Assembly (NCBI RefSeq): GCF_000814765.1
Contig: NZ_JWIC01000005.1
Span: 186,001-250,000, forward strand
From: Pseudoalteromonas luteoviolacea
Lineage (GTDB): Bacteria; Pseudomonadota; Gammaproteobacteria; Enterobacterales; Alteromonadaceae
Length of the DNA: 64,000 nt
Reading direction: 5' to 3'
This document shows, piece by piece, positions 1-8,869 of the stretch (the stretch's first letter is position 1; each line of letters starts with the position of its first letter). A program made the position numbers and the translations under genes. The notes beneath the pieces were generated by a model. That model was not told where the DNA came from and searched no databases. It saw only the letters and a program-made list of their open reading frames with translations.

Positions 1-513
1 ATATTGCGTTTCTAATGCGCCCTTTATTTCATCACTAAAAACAGTACCATCAACAATAGCATCTTGAAAATGCGCACTCTGATAGTAGGTAACTTTTGGT
101 ACTATTGTGAGAGTTTCATCAACAAAGTTAAAGTCATAGGAAAAAAAGATCCCATGAGTGGTGGATTGTTTACCCTTTAAATAATATCGGTAATTTCTGG
201 CCTCAAATGGTAAATCGTTTTTTTCTAGGTAAGTAAAAAGTGCTGTATCTGGGTCAAATTCAAGTGCATAGTTGTATCGGCTTTGAGCGCCAACCGCAAC
301 GCCTTTATATTTTACCCCAAGCTCAAACACATTAAATGTGAAGGCACTGTCCCCAGAACTGAGCGGTTTATCAAACTCATCAAGAAAAGATTTTACAGGC
401 TGTGCTTCTGTATATATTTCTGAGTCAAACGTGTTAATTATCTCAAAATCATTGGCATATGTAGAGCTTGAGAATAGTATCGCGAGAAGAAGTGCATTTG
501 GCTTTATCATCAT
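1..513 (-). CDS. Partial secreted hypothetical protein (N-terminal 171 aa)
   Basis: The reading frame starts at 513 and runs off the left edge of the window, so only the first 171 codons are present. The N-terminus is a signal peptide: two Met, a Lys, a hydrophobic run, then an STYA-ND type cleavage site near residue 21. The rest is rich in aromatic and alternating polar/hydrophobic residues (for example NYRYYLKGK and TIVPKVTYYQSAHF), consistent with a beta-rich exported or outer-membrane protein. It follows the large lipoprotein gene on the same strand by 52 bp, with a hairpin between them. I see no strong ribosome binding site. I do not recognise the family. Confidence 0.7.
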   Translation of the reverse strand, partial: MMIKPNALLLAILFSSSTYANDFEIINTFDSEIYTEAQPVKSFLDEFDKPLSSGDSAFTFNVFELGVKYKGVAVGAQSRYNYALEFDPDTALFTYLEKNDLPFEARNYRYYLKGKQSTTHGIFFSYDFNFVDETLTIVPKVTYYQSAHFQDAIVDGTVFSDEIKGALETQY

Positions 514-523
514 TATTAGATCA

Positions 524-543
524 AAGGCGGTAATAACCGCCTT
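524..543 (-). terminator. Hairpin after the large lipoprotein gene
   Basis: A perfect 8-bp inverted repeat (AAGGCGGT / ACCGCCTT) with a 4-base loop lies between the stop of the lipoprotein gene (566) and the start of the next minus-strand gene (513). On the minus strand it is followed by TTTGATCT, which is a poor U-tract. It may be a weak terminator or processing hairpin that lowers expression of the downstream gene. Confidence 0.5.
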
Positions 544-565
544 CCTTTATTATTATGGAGAACGG

Positions 566-3500
566 TTAGTTGATGTTTTGCCCCAAGAAGTCAATATCAG
601 TGTAATCGATAACTTGGCCATCAATGTAAGTGACTCTAAATCCATTTGTGATTTCAACAACATCACCCACCTTAACTGGCGTCGTGTCGTTGTAGAGCGT
701 AACATCTCCAACGAGCGGCCCGTCAGTGTCAACTAAATTGACGTTAAACACATAACCATTAAACTCATTGAGCATTATTTTGGCTAAGCCTAGTTCATCA
801 TTATCATCTTCGTTTCTAAGCGCAAAATCAGCTGTAAATGATAGGTCCTCAGTGACTCCAGACATAACGATACTGGCATGTTCAATCGCACCACTTACAA
901 ACAATGGGACGGTATTACCGGCACTGTCTGTAGAAGTCAGCTCTGATGCCAAAGTACCGTTAAACCCATACTGGCCATCAACAAACTCGACAATATTGAA
1001 CGTCTGTGCACTAGATGCATCAAAGTTTCTCGCATCTTCAATCGTTGTTATGCTACCGTCGATAAAGATCACAGAACATGACGCATTTGGCTGTTCAACC
1101 ACATCCAGAGACCAACGTTCACACTCTGCCAAATCTGGAGATTTGACTAACACAGTTTGGCCATCGGTTGATTTTAGCGTGCCAGTCCAGGTCAAAATAA
1201 TTTTGCTTGTCGCGCCGGAATTGACCTGCGCGTTAGCTAAGATATGCTCATCACCTTGCGTATTCGTTAGCTCAACTTCATAGGTATCCGTGTTGTAGCG
1301 ATAAGTCCACGCTGGGTAATTAGGAGCCGTACCACTGTGAGAACCAGAATCCAAGTTTTGATCCCAAATATCTCTAACTACGTCATACACGACTTCACCG
1401 GCATTAAATACCGCATCCGCACCTTCTTTAGTGACAAATGCAACCGATGTCATTTTATCTGTGCCTGACTTACCTCTTGCGTTATCGACCGCAGATGAAA
1501 CAGTACTATTTAAAGTTCGGATATCAGACTCAGTCGCCTTAAACGCTGTAACGCTTGCAGTCACTGTTTGCTGTATTGTCGTTGACTCTGTGACCAACTG
1601 CTGCGCTTCTGATCTTTGCTCTTCGGTTGTCGCCAACGCTAAATATTCTTCAGCACGTGTTTTGGCAAGCTCGATGTCATTCAAAATATCTGTGGTCAAA
1701 ACATTTAGCGCATTAAACTTATCTACAGCGCTTTGCGAGCTTGTAAATGCCGTTTCCAATGCTGCTAAATCTGTACCAGCCGATGCAAATAAATTAGTCG
1801 CATCTGAAAATTGAGACTGAACATCAGCATTAGCAGTATTGAATGTTTGCTCCCGCTCCTTAGCGCGTTCTAATGCAGCTTCAGCAAGCACCTTCGCTGC
1901 ACTCGAAGCATCATCCAACAATGCGACAGCTTTTTCCCTCTCTGCGTTTGCGGACGTCACCATACCAGTGACATTTGAACTCAGTGAAGCCGCGTTGTTA
2001 ACAAGTGTTTGAGAATCCGTCGCAGCCGATTGTGCATCCGTAGTTAATGCCAATAGCCCCTCAGCACTTGCCAAAATTTGCCCAGCTCTTGAAACCAATG
2101 CAACTGTATCTTGTTCTAAGTTAGAGCCAGATAACTCTGCAATAAAGTCATCAGCCGCTTTCAAATAGTTTTCTTTTTCTTCTTGAGTCTGTGCAGTTTC
2201 ACCTAATGCAGTAACCGCTTGCAAACCAGGCGTTAATCCATTGAATATCACATTTAAAGATGATAGTTGTGTTTGAGACTGAGTTAATGAAGCCAAAAGT
2301 TCAGTTAAGCTATCATTGATCAAAGTGCTATCGTCAGCGTTACACTCTTCTCCCTCACAGCCCAAATCTTCAACCGCATTCTTGGAGTCTTCAGCGGCGT
2401 CTTCAAGTGCATTTTCATCCGTTGCGCCCGACTCAATTGCCTGATCGCGAGCATCTTTCGCTTTTTCAGCAAGTTCGTTTAGTGATTCATCATCCAGATC
2501 TGGTGCAACTTCCTTAAGCGCCGCTTTGATCGCTTCAACATCACCACTTGCTATCGCCACGAATACCGTTGCTGTTTTATTTACTTCCTCTTGAAGTGTG
2601 ACCGCAAGTTGAGCTACAGCAGCATCTTCATTACCTTTAAAGCTGCCATCAGTAACTCCTTTCTTTAATGTATCAAGCACAGAACCAAGTGAAGAACCAT
2701 CACCAGAATTAGACGCAATGTTTTGCAGCGTTGAGGCAACATTGATAAGCGCTAACGTCCCCGAGTCGATGGTATCCTCTGATGTCACATCTGTGAAATC
2801 AACCGCACCACCTAAAGAAATGTCTCCAGATAACAATACGGCATCTTTTGCAGCTTCTGGACCAAGAAGGATTAATAGCGTATTCAAACTTGCATCGGCA
2901 ACTGTTTCTGCGCTTACAGTACCACCATCTTGTGACACTTTTTGTAGTAACTCCGACGCCAATGTGGTGAATATTGTTGCATGTGCTGTGTAAGATTTAG
3001 TCGTACCCTCAGCACCTTTCGCTTGACGACTTGCTTGGGCTGTAATTTCTTTAACCACATTAAGTGTCAAGTCATCTTGATACCATTCACCGAAGTCAAT
3101 TTCTGAGTTTGAGTTAGCGTCATTTTCTGAACTTTCTGCGTAATCACCACAACCTAAAAGCGCATCACACTTGATAAAACCGCTTGTCTTCGTCGTTTTA
3201 ATTGTGATGTACAAAGCACCGCTAAACTGTTGATCAATATAAAAACCATATGTGCCGTCATCAGCGGTAAGCAGTGACTGTGGACTCTCACTGAGTATTT
3301 GTGATTTAGCTAATTCAACCGCAACGGCTTCACTGGTACCTGTCGCTGTTTTCTCTACGGTTGTTAAATCGCTCCTAAAGGCTACATCAACCAACTCACC
3401 ATTTTTTAATTCTTTTACAACGAGCTCAGCACCTCTGAGTGTGCCTTTTACAGCTTTACCAGAAACAAACACATTAAAATCAACTGAAGCTGTGCCTTCA

Positions 3501-3634
3501 ATATTTGATGGCAGAGGCTCCACAGGAACCGTACTCGTAGAGTCTTCGCTTTCAAAAAGACTGCACCCAGATAAACCGAGTGTTAATGCGACTGAAACTG
3601 AAAGAGAGGAACGGTAAATTTTTTTATTCACCAC
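566..3634 (-). CDS. Large Ala-rich coiled-coil lipoprotein, unknown function
   Basis: This is a 1022-aa protein with an N-terminal lipoprotein signal: charged VNKK start, hydrophobic segment, lipobox LSGC near residue 24, then an acidic/Ser-rich linker. It should be anchored in the outer or inner membrane facing the periplasm. Residues roughly 330-740 are rich in Ala, Glu, Gln, Thr and Ser in heptad-like patterns (AEKAKDARDQAIES, AEAALERAKEREQT), indicating long coiled-coil helices. The C-terminal about 280 residues look beta-rich, with repeated short strands and a Cys pair around 880-900. The start is GTG at 3634, supported by AAGGAGG six bases upstream. It may be cotranscribed with the partial secreted protein downstream. 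I do not recognise a named family; a structural or adhesive envelope role is only a guess. Confidence 0.8.
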   Translation of the reverse strand: MVNKKIYRSSLSVSVALTLGLSGCSLFESEDSTSTVPVEPLPSNIEGTASVDFNVFVSGKAVKGTLRGAELVVKELKNGELVDVAFRSDLTTVEKTATGTSEAVAVELAKSQILSESPQSLLTADDGTYGFYIDQQFSGALYITIKTTKTSGFIKCDALLGCGDYAESSENDANSNSEIDFGEWYQDDLTLNVVKEITAQASRQAKGAEGTTKSYTAHATIFTTLASELLQKVSQDGGTVSAETVADASLNTLLILLGPEAAKDAVLLSGDISLGGAVDFTDVTSEDTIDSGTLALINVASTLQNIASNSGDGSSLGSVLDTLKKGVTDGSFKGNEDAAVAQLAVTLQEEVNKTATVFVAIASGDVEAIKAALKEVAPDLDDESLNELAEKAKDARDQAIESGATDENALEDAAEDSKNAVEDLGCEGEECNADDSTLINDSLTELLASLTQSQTQLSSLNVIFNGLTPGLQAVTALGETAQTQEEKENYLKAADDFIAELSGSNLEQDTVALVSRAGQILASAEGLLALTTDAQSAATDSQTLVNNAASLSSNVTGMVTSANAEREKAVALLDDASSAAKVLAEAALERAKEREQTFNTANADVQSQFSDATNLFASAGTDLAALETAFTSSQSAVDKFNALNVLTTDILNDIELAKTRAEEYLALATTEEQRSEAQQLVTESTTIQQTVTASVTAFKATESDIRTLNSTVSSAVDNARGKSGTDKMTSVAFVTKEGADAVFNAGEVVYDVVRDIWDQNLDSGSHSGTAPNYPAWTYRYNTDTYEVELTNTQGDEHILANAQVNSGATSKIILTWTGTLKSTDGQTVLVKSPDLAECERWSLDVVEQPNASCSVIFIDGSITTIEDARNFDASSAQTFNIVEFVDGQYGFNGTLASELTSTDSAGNTVPLFVSGAIEHASIVMSGVTEDLSFTADFALRNEDDNDELGLAKIMLNEFNGYVFNVNLVDTDGPLVGDVTLYNDTTPVKVGDVVEITNGFRVTYIDGQVIDYTDIDFLGQNIN

Positions 3635-3647
3635 AGGAGGCCTCCTT
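3635..3647 (-). promoter_or_regulatory. Shine-Dalgarno inside a palindrome
   Basis: On the minus strand the sequence AAGGAGGCCTCCT directly precedes the GTG start. AGGAGG is a near-ideal ribosome binding site, and the following CCTCCT is its exact complement. The site is therefore a 12-bp perfect palindrome that decides the GTG start and could also occlude the ribosome site in the mRNA. Confidence 0.6.
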
Positions 3648-3719
3648 AAATGCCTTAGAATTTTTCTTTTAATTGTTTTAAGCGTAGTTGCTAAAGAGTA
3701 AATCTCTAGTACACAAGCT

Positions 3720-4020
3720 ACTTTTTTCCAAAATTCTTGTTAATTAATTTGCACTTACCCTCAAAAAACCCCCTAAACTTTTGCAATACCCTGACCAATC
3801 CAATACAAAAAAACAACAATATAGAAACTAGCAACATATGAAACCCACGCAATGTTACACACATGAAAACAAACCAATCAAAAAAAATCAACAAAACAAT
3901 TACGCAACACACACGTAAAGAACTAACAAAACCACCACAAAATCAAAAATAAAACAATTAAAACAATAGCATAAACCTAAAAATAAAAAGAACAAAAAAC
4001 ACACACATTTCAGAAACGTT
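3720..4020. other. Gene-free A/C-rich, G-poor tract
   Basis: Between the two lipoprotein genes lies an intergenic stretch of about 600 bp. On the plus strand 3781-4020 is made almost only of A, C and T; I count 15 G in 240 bases. Short frames can be drawn on both strands (3718-3912 minus, 4019-4219 plus), but neither has a ribosome site or convincing protein character. The minus-strand frame is simply the Val/Phe/Leu/Cys mix expected from G/T-rich DNA. I see no gene here. An unstructured untranslated RNA or a decayed region are both possible. Confidence 0.5.
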
Positions 4021-4241
4021 GCAATTCAATCAATTTAAAGATATCAAACACCAAACCCAAACAAAAATGTATACAAATTGTATCTGTTGCCAAAAAAGCA
4101 ACGGGTGTTTTTTAAACAAAACGATGGGGCAAATTGATGTGTTAAATGATATAAAGCGAAAGGGTTACTTTTGGTTGCTTACCTATAACGTCATGAGGCA
4201 AAAGCAAATTAGCCGGTAAAAACGAAATTAACAGCTTATGT

Positions 4242-4682
4242 TTAACGGTATGAAAAGAAGTAAAGTGGATTGCTTGACGTTGAACGTTCAAATGAAGGAA
4301 CCAAAACCCGCCATTGCATTTGCGCTAAATTACAGGCTCCGACCATCACTTCTGCCTGCCATAAGTCAGACTCAACTTTAGTAAATGCAATCGGGATTTT
4401 TCCCATATACATAGATACCCCTTCTATATATGCGTTGCTCAGTTTAATTCCAGGCTGTGTTTTAACGAAAATAACGAAAGGTTCTTCTGCTCTGATAAGT
4501 TTATTTGATAACCAAAACTGGGTTGAAGAGTTCACTTGGCAAGGCGCCGACTTGACACAATTTTTAGTTTTGATTGAACTTTCATTTTTTTCTGAACTTT
4601 CATGTATACTTATAGGTAGCTCTGAGCAGGACGTAAGTAAATAAATTGAAATTACCAAAGCGAACGTTGAAAAATAGCGCAT
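4242..4682 (-). CDS. Small hypothetical lipoprotein next to the cbb3 operon
   Basis: This 146-aa protein begins with a lipoprotein signal peptide (MRYFSTFALVISIYLLTSC) with lipobox LTSC, Cys at 19. The mature part has a Ser/Lys-rich linker with a Cys pair around residues 42-48, then a compact domain (about 55-146) with conserved-looking aromatic and small residues (FVIFVKTQPG, SMYMGKIPIAF, LVPSFERS). It is divergent from ccoN, with 343 bp between the starts. It could be a periplasmic accessory factor, but I do not recognise the domain and the context is the only hint. Confidence 0.7.
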   Translation of the reverse strand: MRYFSTFALVISIYLLTSCSELPISIHESSEKNESSIKTKNCVKSAPCQVNSSTQFWLSNKLIRAEEPFVIFVKTQPGIKLSNAYIEGVSMYMGKIPIAFTKVESDLWQAEVMVGACNLAQMQWRVLVPSFERSTSSNPLYFFSYR

Positions 4683-4754
4683 AATTTAATCTGACTAAAG
4701 TCAAAATTGTGTGCCTATGATACTACGCTTATCAAGCTTCGAGGGCCAGCTAGG

Positions 4755-4782
4755 GGTCAATTAAATCTCGGTTTAATTGACC
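4755..4782. repeat. Perfect 11-bp inverted repeat upstream of ccoN
   Basis: GGTCAATTAAA (4755-4765) and TTTAATTGACC (4772-4782) are exact reverse complements around a 6-base spacer. It lies between the divergent lipoprotein and ccoN starts, about 70 bp from the former. There is no T-tract on either side, so an operator or a 5' end hairpin is as likely as a terminator. Confidence 0.55.
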
Positions 4783-4825
4783 ATGGTCATGAAAACTGAA
4801 CGGTTTTAAACTACCTGCTGAAAAC

Positions 4826-4839
4826 TTGATTGATGTCAT
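4826..4839 (+). promoter_or_regulatory. Weak FNR-like box upstream of ccoN
   Basis: TTGAT-TGAT-GTCAT matches the left half of the FNR consensus TTGAT-N4-ATCAA exactly and the right half at three of five bases. It is about 190 bp before ccoN. cbb3 operons are commonly controlled by Fnr-family regulators and an fnr homologue is in this window. The match itself is modest. Confidence 0.3.
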
Positions 4840-5025
4840 GCTTTGGGGTGTTTTAGGTATCTTTTGTTTTGCAAAAAAATTATTATTTCCTTGCAAAAAT
4901 AAGGGTTTCTCAGGCTTGCTTTGACATATTTAGCGTACGTAAAGCGGGACTGTTGAAATATAAAAGAGGGCCTGTTTTACAGGTTAATCATTTCTAAACG
5001 CATTAACTGCAGCGGAATCCAGAAA

Positions 5026-6460
5026 ATGAGCCAAACAGTAGCATCACAAACTGAGTACAATTATACAGTTGTACGCCAATTCGCTATTATGACAGTGATT
5101 TGGGGCATCGTTGGCATGGGTGTAGGTGTTTTTATCGCAGCGCAACTTGCTTGGCCTGCTTTAAACTTCGACATTCCATGGTTAACTTACTCTCGACTTC
5201 GTCCGTTACATACGAACGCTGTTATTTTCGCCTTTGGTACTAGTGCATTATTTGCAACGTCTTACTACGTCGTGCAACGCACGTGTCAAACGCGTCTCTT
5301 CTCCGACAAATTAGCTTCATTTACATTTTGGGGCTGGCAAGCAATTATCGTTGCAGCCGCAATTACACTTCCTCTAGGTATTACAAGTTCAAAAAGAATA
5401 TGCAGAGCTAGAATGGCCTATTGATATTGCAATTGCAGTCGTTTGGGTAACTTACGCAGTCGTCTTTTTCGGCACATTGATTAACCGCAAGGTATCTCAT
5501 ATCTATGTCGCAAACTGGTTCTATGCAGGATTTATTATCACTGTTGCTGTCCTTCACATCGTTAATAGCATGGCAGTACCGGTATCACTGACTAAATCAT
5601 ACTCAATCTACGCAGGCGCGGTAGATGCAATGGTACAATGGTGGTACGGTCACAACGCGGTAGGCTTCCTTCTAACCGCTGGATTTTTAGGTATGATGTA
5701 CTATTTCGTTCCTAAGCAAGCTGGACGTCCTGTGTATTCATATAGATTATCCGTAGTACATTTCTGGGCACTTGTCTCTCTTTACATTTGGGCGGGTCCA
5801 CACCACCTTCATTATACCGCTTTACCTGATTGGACTCAGTCGCTTGGTATGGTTATGTCGGTGATTCTATTTGTACCTTCATGGGGCGGTATGATCAACG
5901 GTATTATGACGCTGTCAGGCGCATGGCATAAGCTTCGTACCGATCCAGTATTGCGCTTCTTAGTTGTTTCTCTGTCATTCTACGGTATGTCAACATTTGA
6001 AGGGCCAATGATGGCAATCAAGTCTGTAAATGCCCTATCGCATTACACTGACTGGACTGTTGGTCATGTTCACTCTGGTGCTCTTGGTTGGGTTGCAATG
6101 ATTTCAATTGGTGCTATCTACCACTTAATCCCTGCATTATTTGGCCATGCAAACATGTATAGCGTGAAACTGGTTAATACACACTTCTGGTTACACACTG
6201 TGGGTGTTGTTTTATATATCGTTGCAATGTGGATTTCAGGTGTAATGCAAGGCTTGATGTGGCGTGCAGTAAACTCTGACGGCACCTTGATGTACAGTTT
6301 CGTACAATCTTTAGAAGCTTCATATCCATTCTACATCATGCGCTTTTTAGGCGGTGTGTTCATCGTGGTCGGCATGCTAGTAATGGCTTATAACGTATAC
6401 CGCACTGTTACTGCAAAAAGTGGCTCTCTCGCTACTGATGCAAACACGCAAATGGCTTAA
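5026..6460 (+). pseudogene. ccoN: Cytochrome c oxidase cbb3-type subunit I, frameshifted
   Basis: This encodes the catalytic heme-copper subunit of cbb3 oxidase, a multi-pass inner-membrane protein that reduces oxygen. The first frame (5026-5424) has the start and the first helices with the heme His in RPLHTNAV. It then reads into nonsense after the A5 run at 5391-5395. Removing one A joins it to the second frame (from 5396, stop at 6460), which has [10 protein letters not shown], the HHLHYT copper ligands and [11 protein letters not shown]. The repaired product would be 477 aa, normal for the family. All other parts are intact and the rest of the operon is unbroken. The lesion is therefore a recent mutation, a homopolymer sequencing error, or (less likely) a site tolerated by slippage. 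Without repair the protein stops at 132 aa. Confidence 0.9.
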
Positions 6461-6472
6461 GAGGTATCGAAT

Positions 6473-7096
6473 ATGAGCAACAATAATAATTCGACAAATA
6501 AACACGAAATTGTAGAAAAGAACGTTGGACTGATGGCGATTCTCACAGTGTTTGCCATTAGCTTCGGTGCACTAGTAGAAATAACGCCACTAATGTTCCA
6601 AGAAGACACAACACAGCCGGTTGAAGGTTTACGCCCGCTTACCGCACTCGAAATGGAAGGTAGAGACATTTATGTACGTGAAGGGTGTTACAACTGTCAC
6701 TCACAAATGATCCGCCCTTTCAGAGATGAGGTTGAGCGCTATGGGCATTACTCCGTCGCTGGCGAATCTGTTTGGGATCACCCATTCCAATGGGGTTCGA
6801 AACGAACTGGACCCGATCTCGCACGTGTAGGTGGTCGTTACTCTGACGATTGGCATTATGCGCACCTGATCGACCCTCGCTCCGTAGTTCCTGAGTCAAA
6901 TATGCCGGGATACCCTTGGCTAGATGAGAACGTACTGGATGGTAAATTAACCGCTAAGAAGCTTGAAGTCTTTAAGAACTTCGGTGTGCCTTACACCGAC
7001 GAAGATATCAAGAATGCACAGCAAGCAGTTCAAGGGAAGACAGAAATGGAAGCCTTAATTGCTTACTTGCAACAACTTGGCACACATTTGAAGTAA
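6473..7096 (+). CDS. ccoO: Cytochrome c oxidase cbb3-type subunit II (monoheme)
   Basis: CcoO is the membrane-anchored monoheme cytochrome c subunit that passes electrons from CcoP to the CcoN catalytic centre. The 207-aa protein has one N-terminal membrane anchor (about 17-40) and a periplasmic heme domain with the CxxCH motif CYNCH at residues 72-76. The methionine ligand is probably in SNMPGYPW. Length and the [19 protein letters not shown] block match the family. It starts 12 bp after the ccoN stop, with GAGG upstream of the ATG, and is the second gene of the oxidase operon. Confidence 0.95.
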   Translation: MSNNNNSTNKHEIVEKNVGLMAILTVFAISFGALVEITPLMFQEDTTQPVEGLRPLTALEMEGRDIYVREGCYNCHSQMIRPFRDEVERYGHYSVAGESVWDHPFQWGSKRTGPDLARVGGRYSDDWHYAHLIDPRSVVPESNMPGYPWLDENVLDGKLTAKKLEVFKNFGVPYTDEDIKNAQQAVQGKTEMEALIAYLQQLGTHLK

Positions 7097-7102
7097 TTTA
7101 TT

Positions 7103-7288
7103 ATGGATTACGGCACATACAGAGGCATTTTAACTCTGGTAATTTTAGTACTGTTCATTGTGATTGTTTTGTGGGCATACAGCAAGCGTACCAAAAGTCG
7201 ATTTGACGACGCTGCAAAAGCCATATTTGACGATGAAATAAAACACGACAACACAATTTCAAAAGAGGAAAAGGAGTCTGAAAAATGA
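7103..7288 (+). CDS. ccoQ: Cytochrome c oxidase cbb3-type subunit IV
   Basis: A 61-aa single-pass membrane protein. It has a short N-terminus, one hydrophobic helix (about residues 9-26, TLVILVLFIVIVLWAY), a basic stretch (SKRTKSRF) and an acidic tail, as in CcoQ/FixQ. CcoQ helps stabilise the assembled cbb3 complex. It lies between ccoO (6-bp gap) and ccoP, and its stop overlaps the ccoP start in an ATGA. Confidence 0.9.
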   Translation: MDYGTYRGILTLVILVLFIVIVLWAYSKRTKSRFDDAAKAIFDDEIKHDNTISKEEKESEK

Positions 7289-8250
7289 CTAGCTTTTGGA
7301 GTATTTGGGTCATCGTATTGACCTTAGCATGTCTGGCTCTCATTTTTGGCCTATTAATTTGGAACCTGAAAAACTACACAGGTGTCGAAGAAGGTGCCAG
7401 TTGTGGTCATGAGTTTGACGGCATTGAAGAACTCAATAATCCACTACCAAAATGGTGGACTTACATGTTCTTCGCAACATTCGTTTGGTCTGTATATTAT
7501 CTTGCAATGTATCCTGGCTTAGGTAACTTTGCTGGTTTACTCGGCTGGACCAGCTCTAACCAAGGTGTCACATCGCTTGAAGAGTCTAAACAAGCGGTGT
7601 TAAACGCAAAAGATAAAGGCCTTTGGGTTCAGCTTGATAAAGAGTTTGAAGCGGCTGATGAACGCTTTGGCCCCATCTTTAAAGCATTTGCAGAGCAAGA
7701 TGTACTCACGCTGGCAAAAGACTCAAATGCACTTGAGATCGGACAAAGACTTTATGCACAAAACTGTGCACAATGTCATGGTTCAGATGCGCGCGGTGGC
7801 CTTGGTTTTCCTAACCTAACTGATAAAGACTGGTTATATGGCGGCACACCTGACCAAATCAAAGAAACCTTATTGAATGGCCGCGTCGCAGCCATGCCAG
7901 GTTGGGAGGCTGCACTTGGCGAGCAAGGCGTAAAGGAAATGACCGCCTATGTGCTGAGCCTATCAGGACGTACAGTAAACCAAAAAGATGCTGATGCAGG
8001 TAAAGCTAAGTTTGGCATGTGTGCAGCATGTCACGGTGCAGATGGCACAGGCTCAGTAGCACTTGGGTTACCATTTGGAGCACCTGATTTAACGGATAAT
8101 ATTTGGTTATACGGCGGCTCAAAACGTGCTGTTGAAGAGTCAATCCGCCATGGTCGTGCCGGTGTAATGCCAGCATGGAAAGACATCTTAGGTGAAGATA
8201 AAGTGCACCTGTTAACGGCCTATGTATATAGCTTATCTCAAGAGAAATAA
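7285..8250 (+). CDS. ccoP: Cytochrome c oxidase cbb3-type subunit III (diheme)
   Basis: CcoP is the diheme cytochrome c subunit that accepts electrons from soluble cytochromes. The 321-aa protein has two N-terminal membrane segments (about 4-26 and 55-75) separated by a short loop with the family block GHEFDGIEELNNPLPKWW. Two periplasmic cytochrome domains follow, with heme motifs CAQCH (161-165) and CAACH (246-250) and partner Met residues in AAMPGW and GVMPAW. The start overlaps the ccoQ stop (ATGA), so translation is probably coupled. It is the last structural gene of ccoNOQP. Confidence 0.95.
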   Translation: MTSFWSIWVIVLTLACLALIFGLLIWNLKNYTGVEEGASCGHEFDGIEELNNPLPKWWTYMFFATFVWSVYYLAMYPGLGNFAGLLGWTSSNQGVTSLEESKQAVLNAKDKGLWVQLDKEFEAADERFGPIFKAFAEQDVLTLAKDSNALEIGQRLYAQNCAQCHGSDARGGLGFPNLTDKDWLYGGTPDQIKETLLNGRVAAMPGWEAALGEQGVKEMTAYVLSLSGRTVNQKDADAGKAKFGMCAACHGADGTGSVALGLPFGAPDLTDNIWLYGGSKRAVEESIRHGRAGVMPAWKDILGEDKVHLLTAYVYSLSQEK

Positions 8251-8264
8251 GCTTCACATAACTC

Positions 8265-8290
8265 GTAAGCCTCCTTTGTTGGGGGCTTAC
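8265..8290. terminator. Stem-loop between ccoP and ccoH
   Basis: GTAAGCC at 8265-8271 pairs with GGCTTAC at 8284-8290 around a short loop, with further G-U and C-G pairs inside. It is not followed by a T-run. It may partially terminate or process the transcript between the structural genes and the assembly genes. Confidence 0.45.
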
Positions 8291-8372
8291 TCATAGTAAA
8301 AAGACAACAAAAATTACGTCTTTAATGACAGCCGACATCGGCACCAACAACATTGTAAAGTAGTGACAAATT

Positions 8373-8864
8373 ATGAATCCAACTCCGTGGTATAAGAATT
8401 TTTGGCCTTGGTTTTTAATGTTTTTCCCACTTGTGACCATCATTGCATGCGTATTTTTAGTAACTTATGCTGTTGGTAATGGTCCCGATATGGTCGTCGA
8501 TGATTATTACAAGAAAGGTAAAGCCATCAACCTTGAATTAAGTAAATTCGATAAAGCGAAAGCACTGTACCTGCACGGTGATTTAATCGTTGAAAATGAT
8601 CGTATCAGTTTTGATTTCACCAAAGGTGATCACAGTAAAGTAAATGCATTAAAAGTGTCATTTTATCATCGTACCATCAAAAAATACGATTTCTCTACCA
8701 CTCTACTTGCCAATGCCAGCGGCACTTTTACTGCGTTGCTGGATAATGAGCATAAAGGCGCATTTACCGTGTTCATTGAACCTATGGACGGCAGTTGGAA
8801 AATGAAAGAGAACTTACAATTACCAACAGATAAGCCAGTTTCTATTACACCTCAATACAAGTAA
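8373..8864 (+). CDS. ccoH: cbb3 oxidase assembly protein, FixH/CcoH family
   Basis: This 163-aa protein opens with the FixH signature WYKNFWPWFLMFFP and a single membrane segment (about 10-31), then VDDYYKKGKAIN and a periplasmic beta domain. FixH/CcoH is an inner-membrane factor needed for cbb3 oxidase assembly, probably with the CcoI copper pump. It sits between ccoP and ccoI, six bases before ccoI, forming a ccoHIS assembly unit. The ribosome site is weak. Confidence 0.88.
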   Translation: MNPTPWYKNFWPWFLMFFPLVTIIACVFLVTYAVGNGPDMVVDDYYKKGKAINLELSKFDKAKALYLHGDLIVENDRISFDFTKGDHSKVNALKVSFYHRTIKKYDFSTTLLANASGTFTALLDNEHKGAFTVFIEPMDGSWKMKENLQLPTDKPVSITPQYK

Positions 8865-8869
8865 CTCTT

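Noticed and set aside
3718..3912. Minus-strand 64-aa hydrophobic reading frame
   Set aside because: No ribosome site; its Val/Phe/Leu/Cys make-up is what G/T-rich DNA encodes by default.
4019..4219. Plus-strand 66-aa reading frame with several Cys
   Set aside because: It would need an unsupported TTG start and has no family features or upstream ribosome site.
5391..5396. Programmed ribosomal frameshift in ccoN
   Set aside because: CcoN is not known to be frameshifted, the A5 run is short, and the needed shift is +1, not the -1 of A-rich slippery sites. A mutation or sequencing error is simpler.
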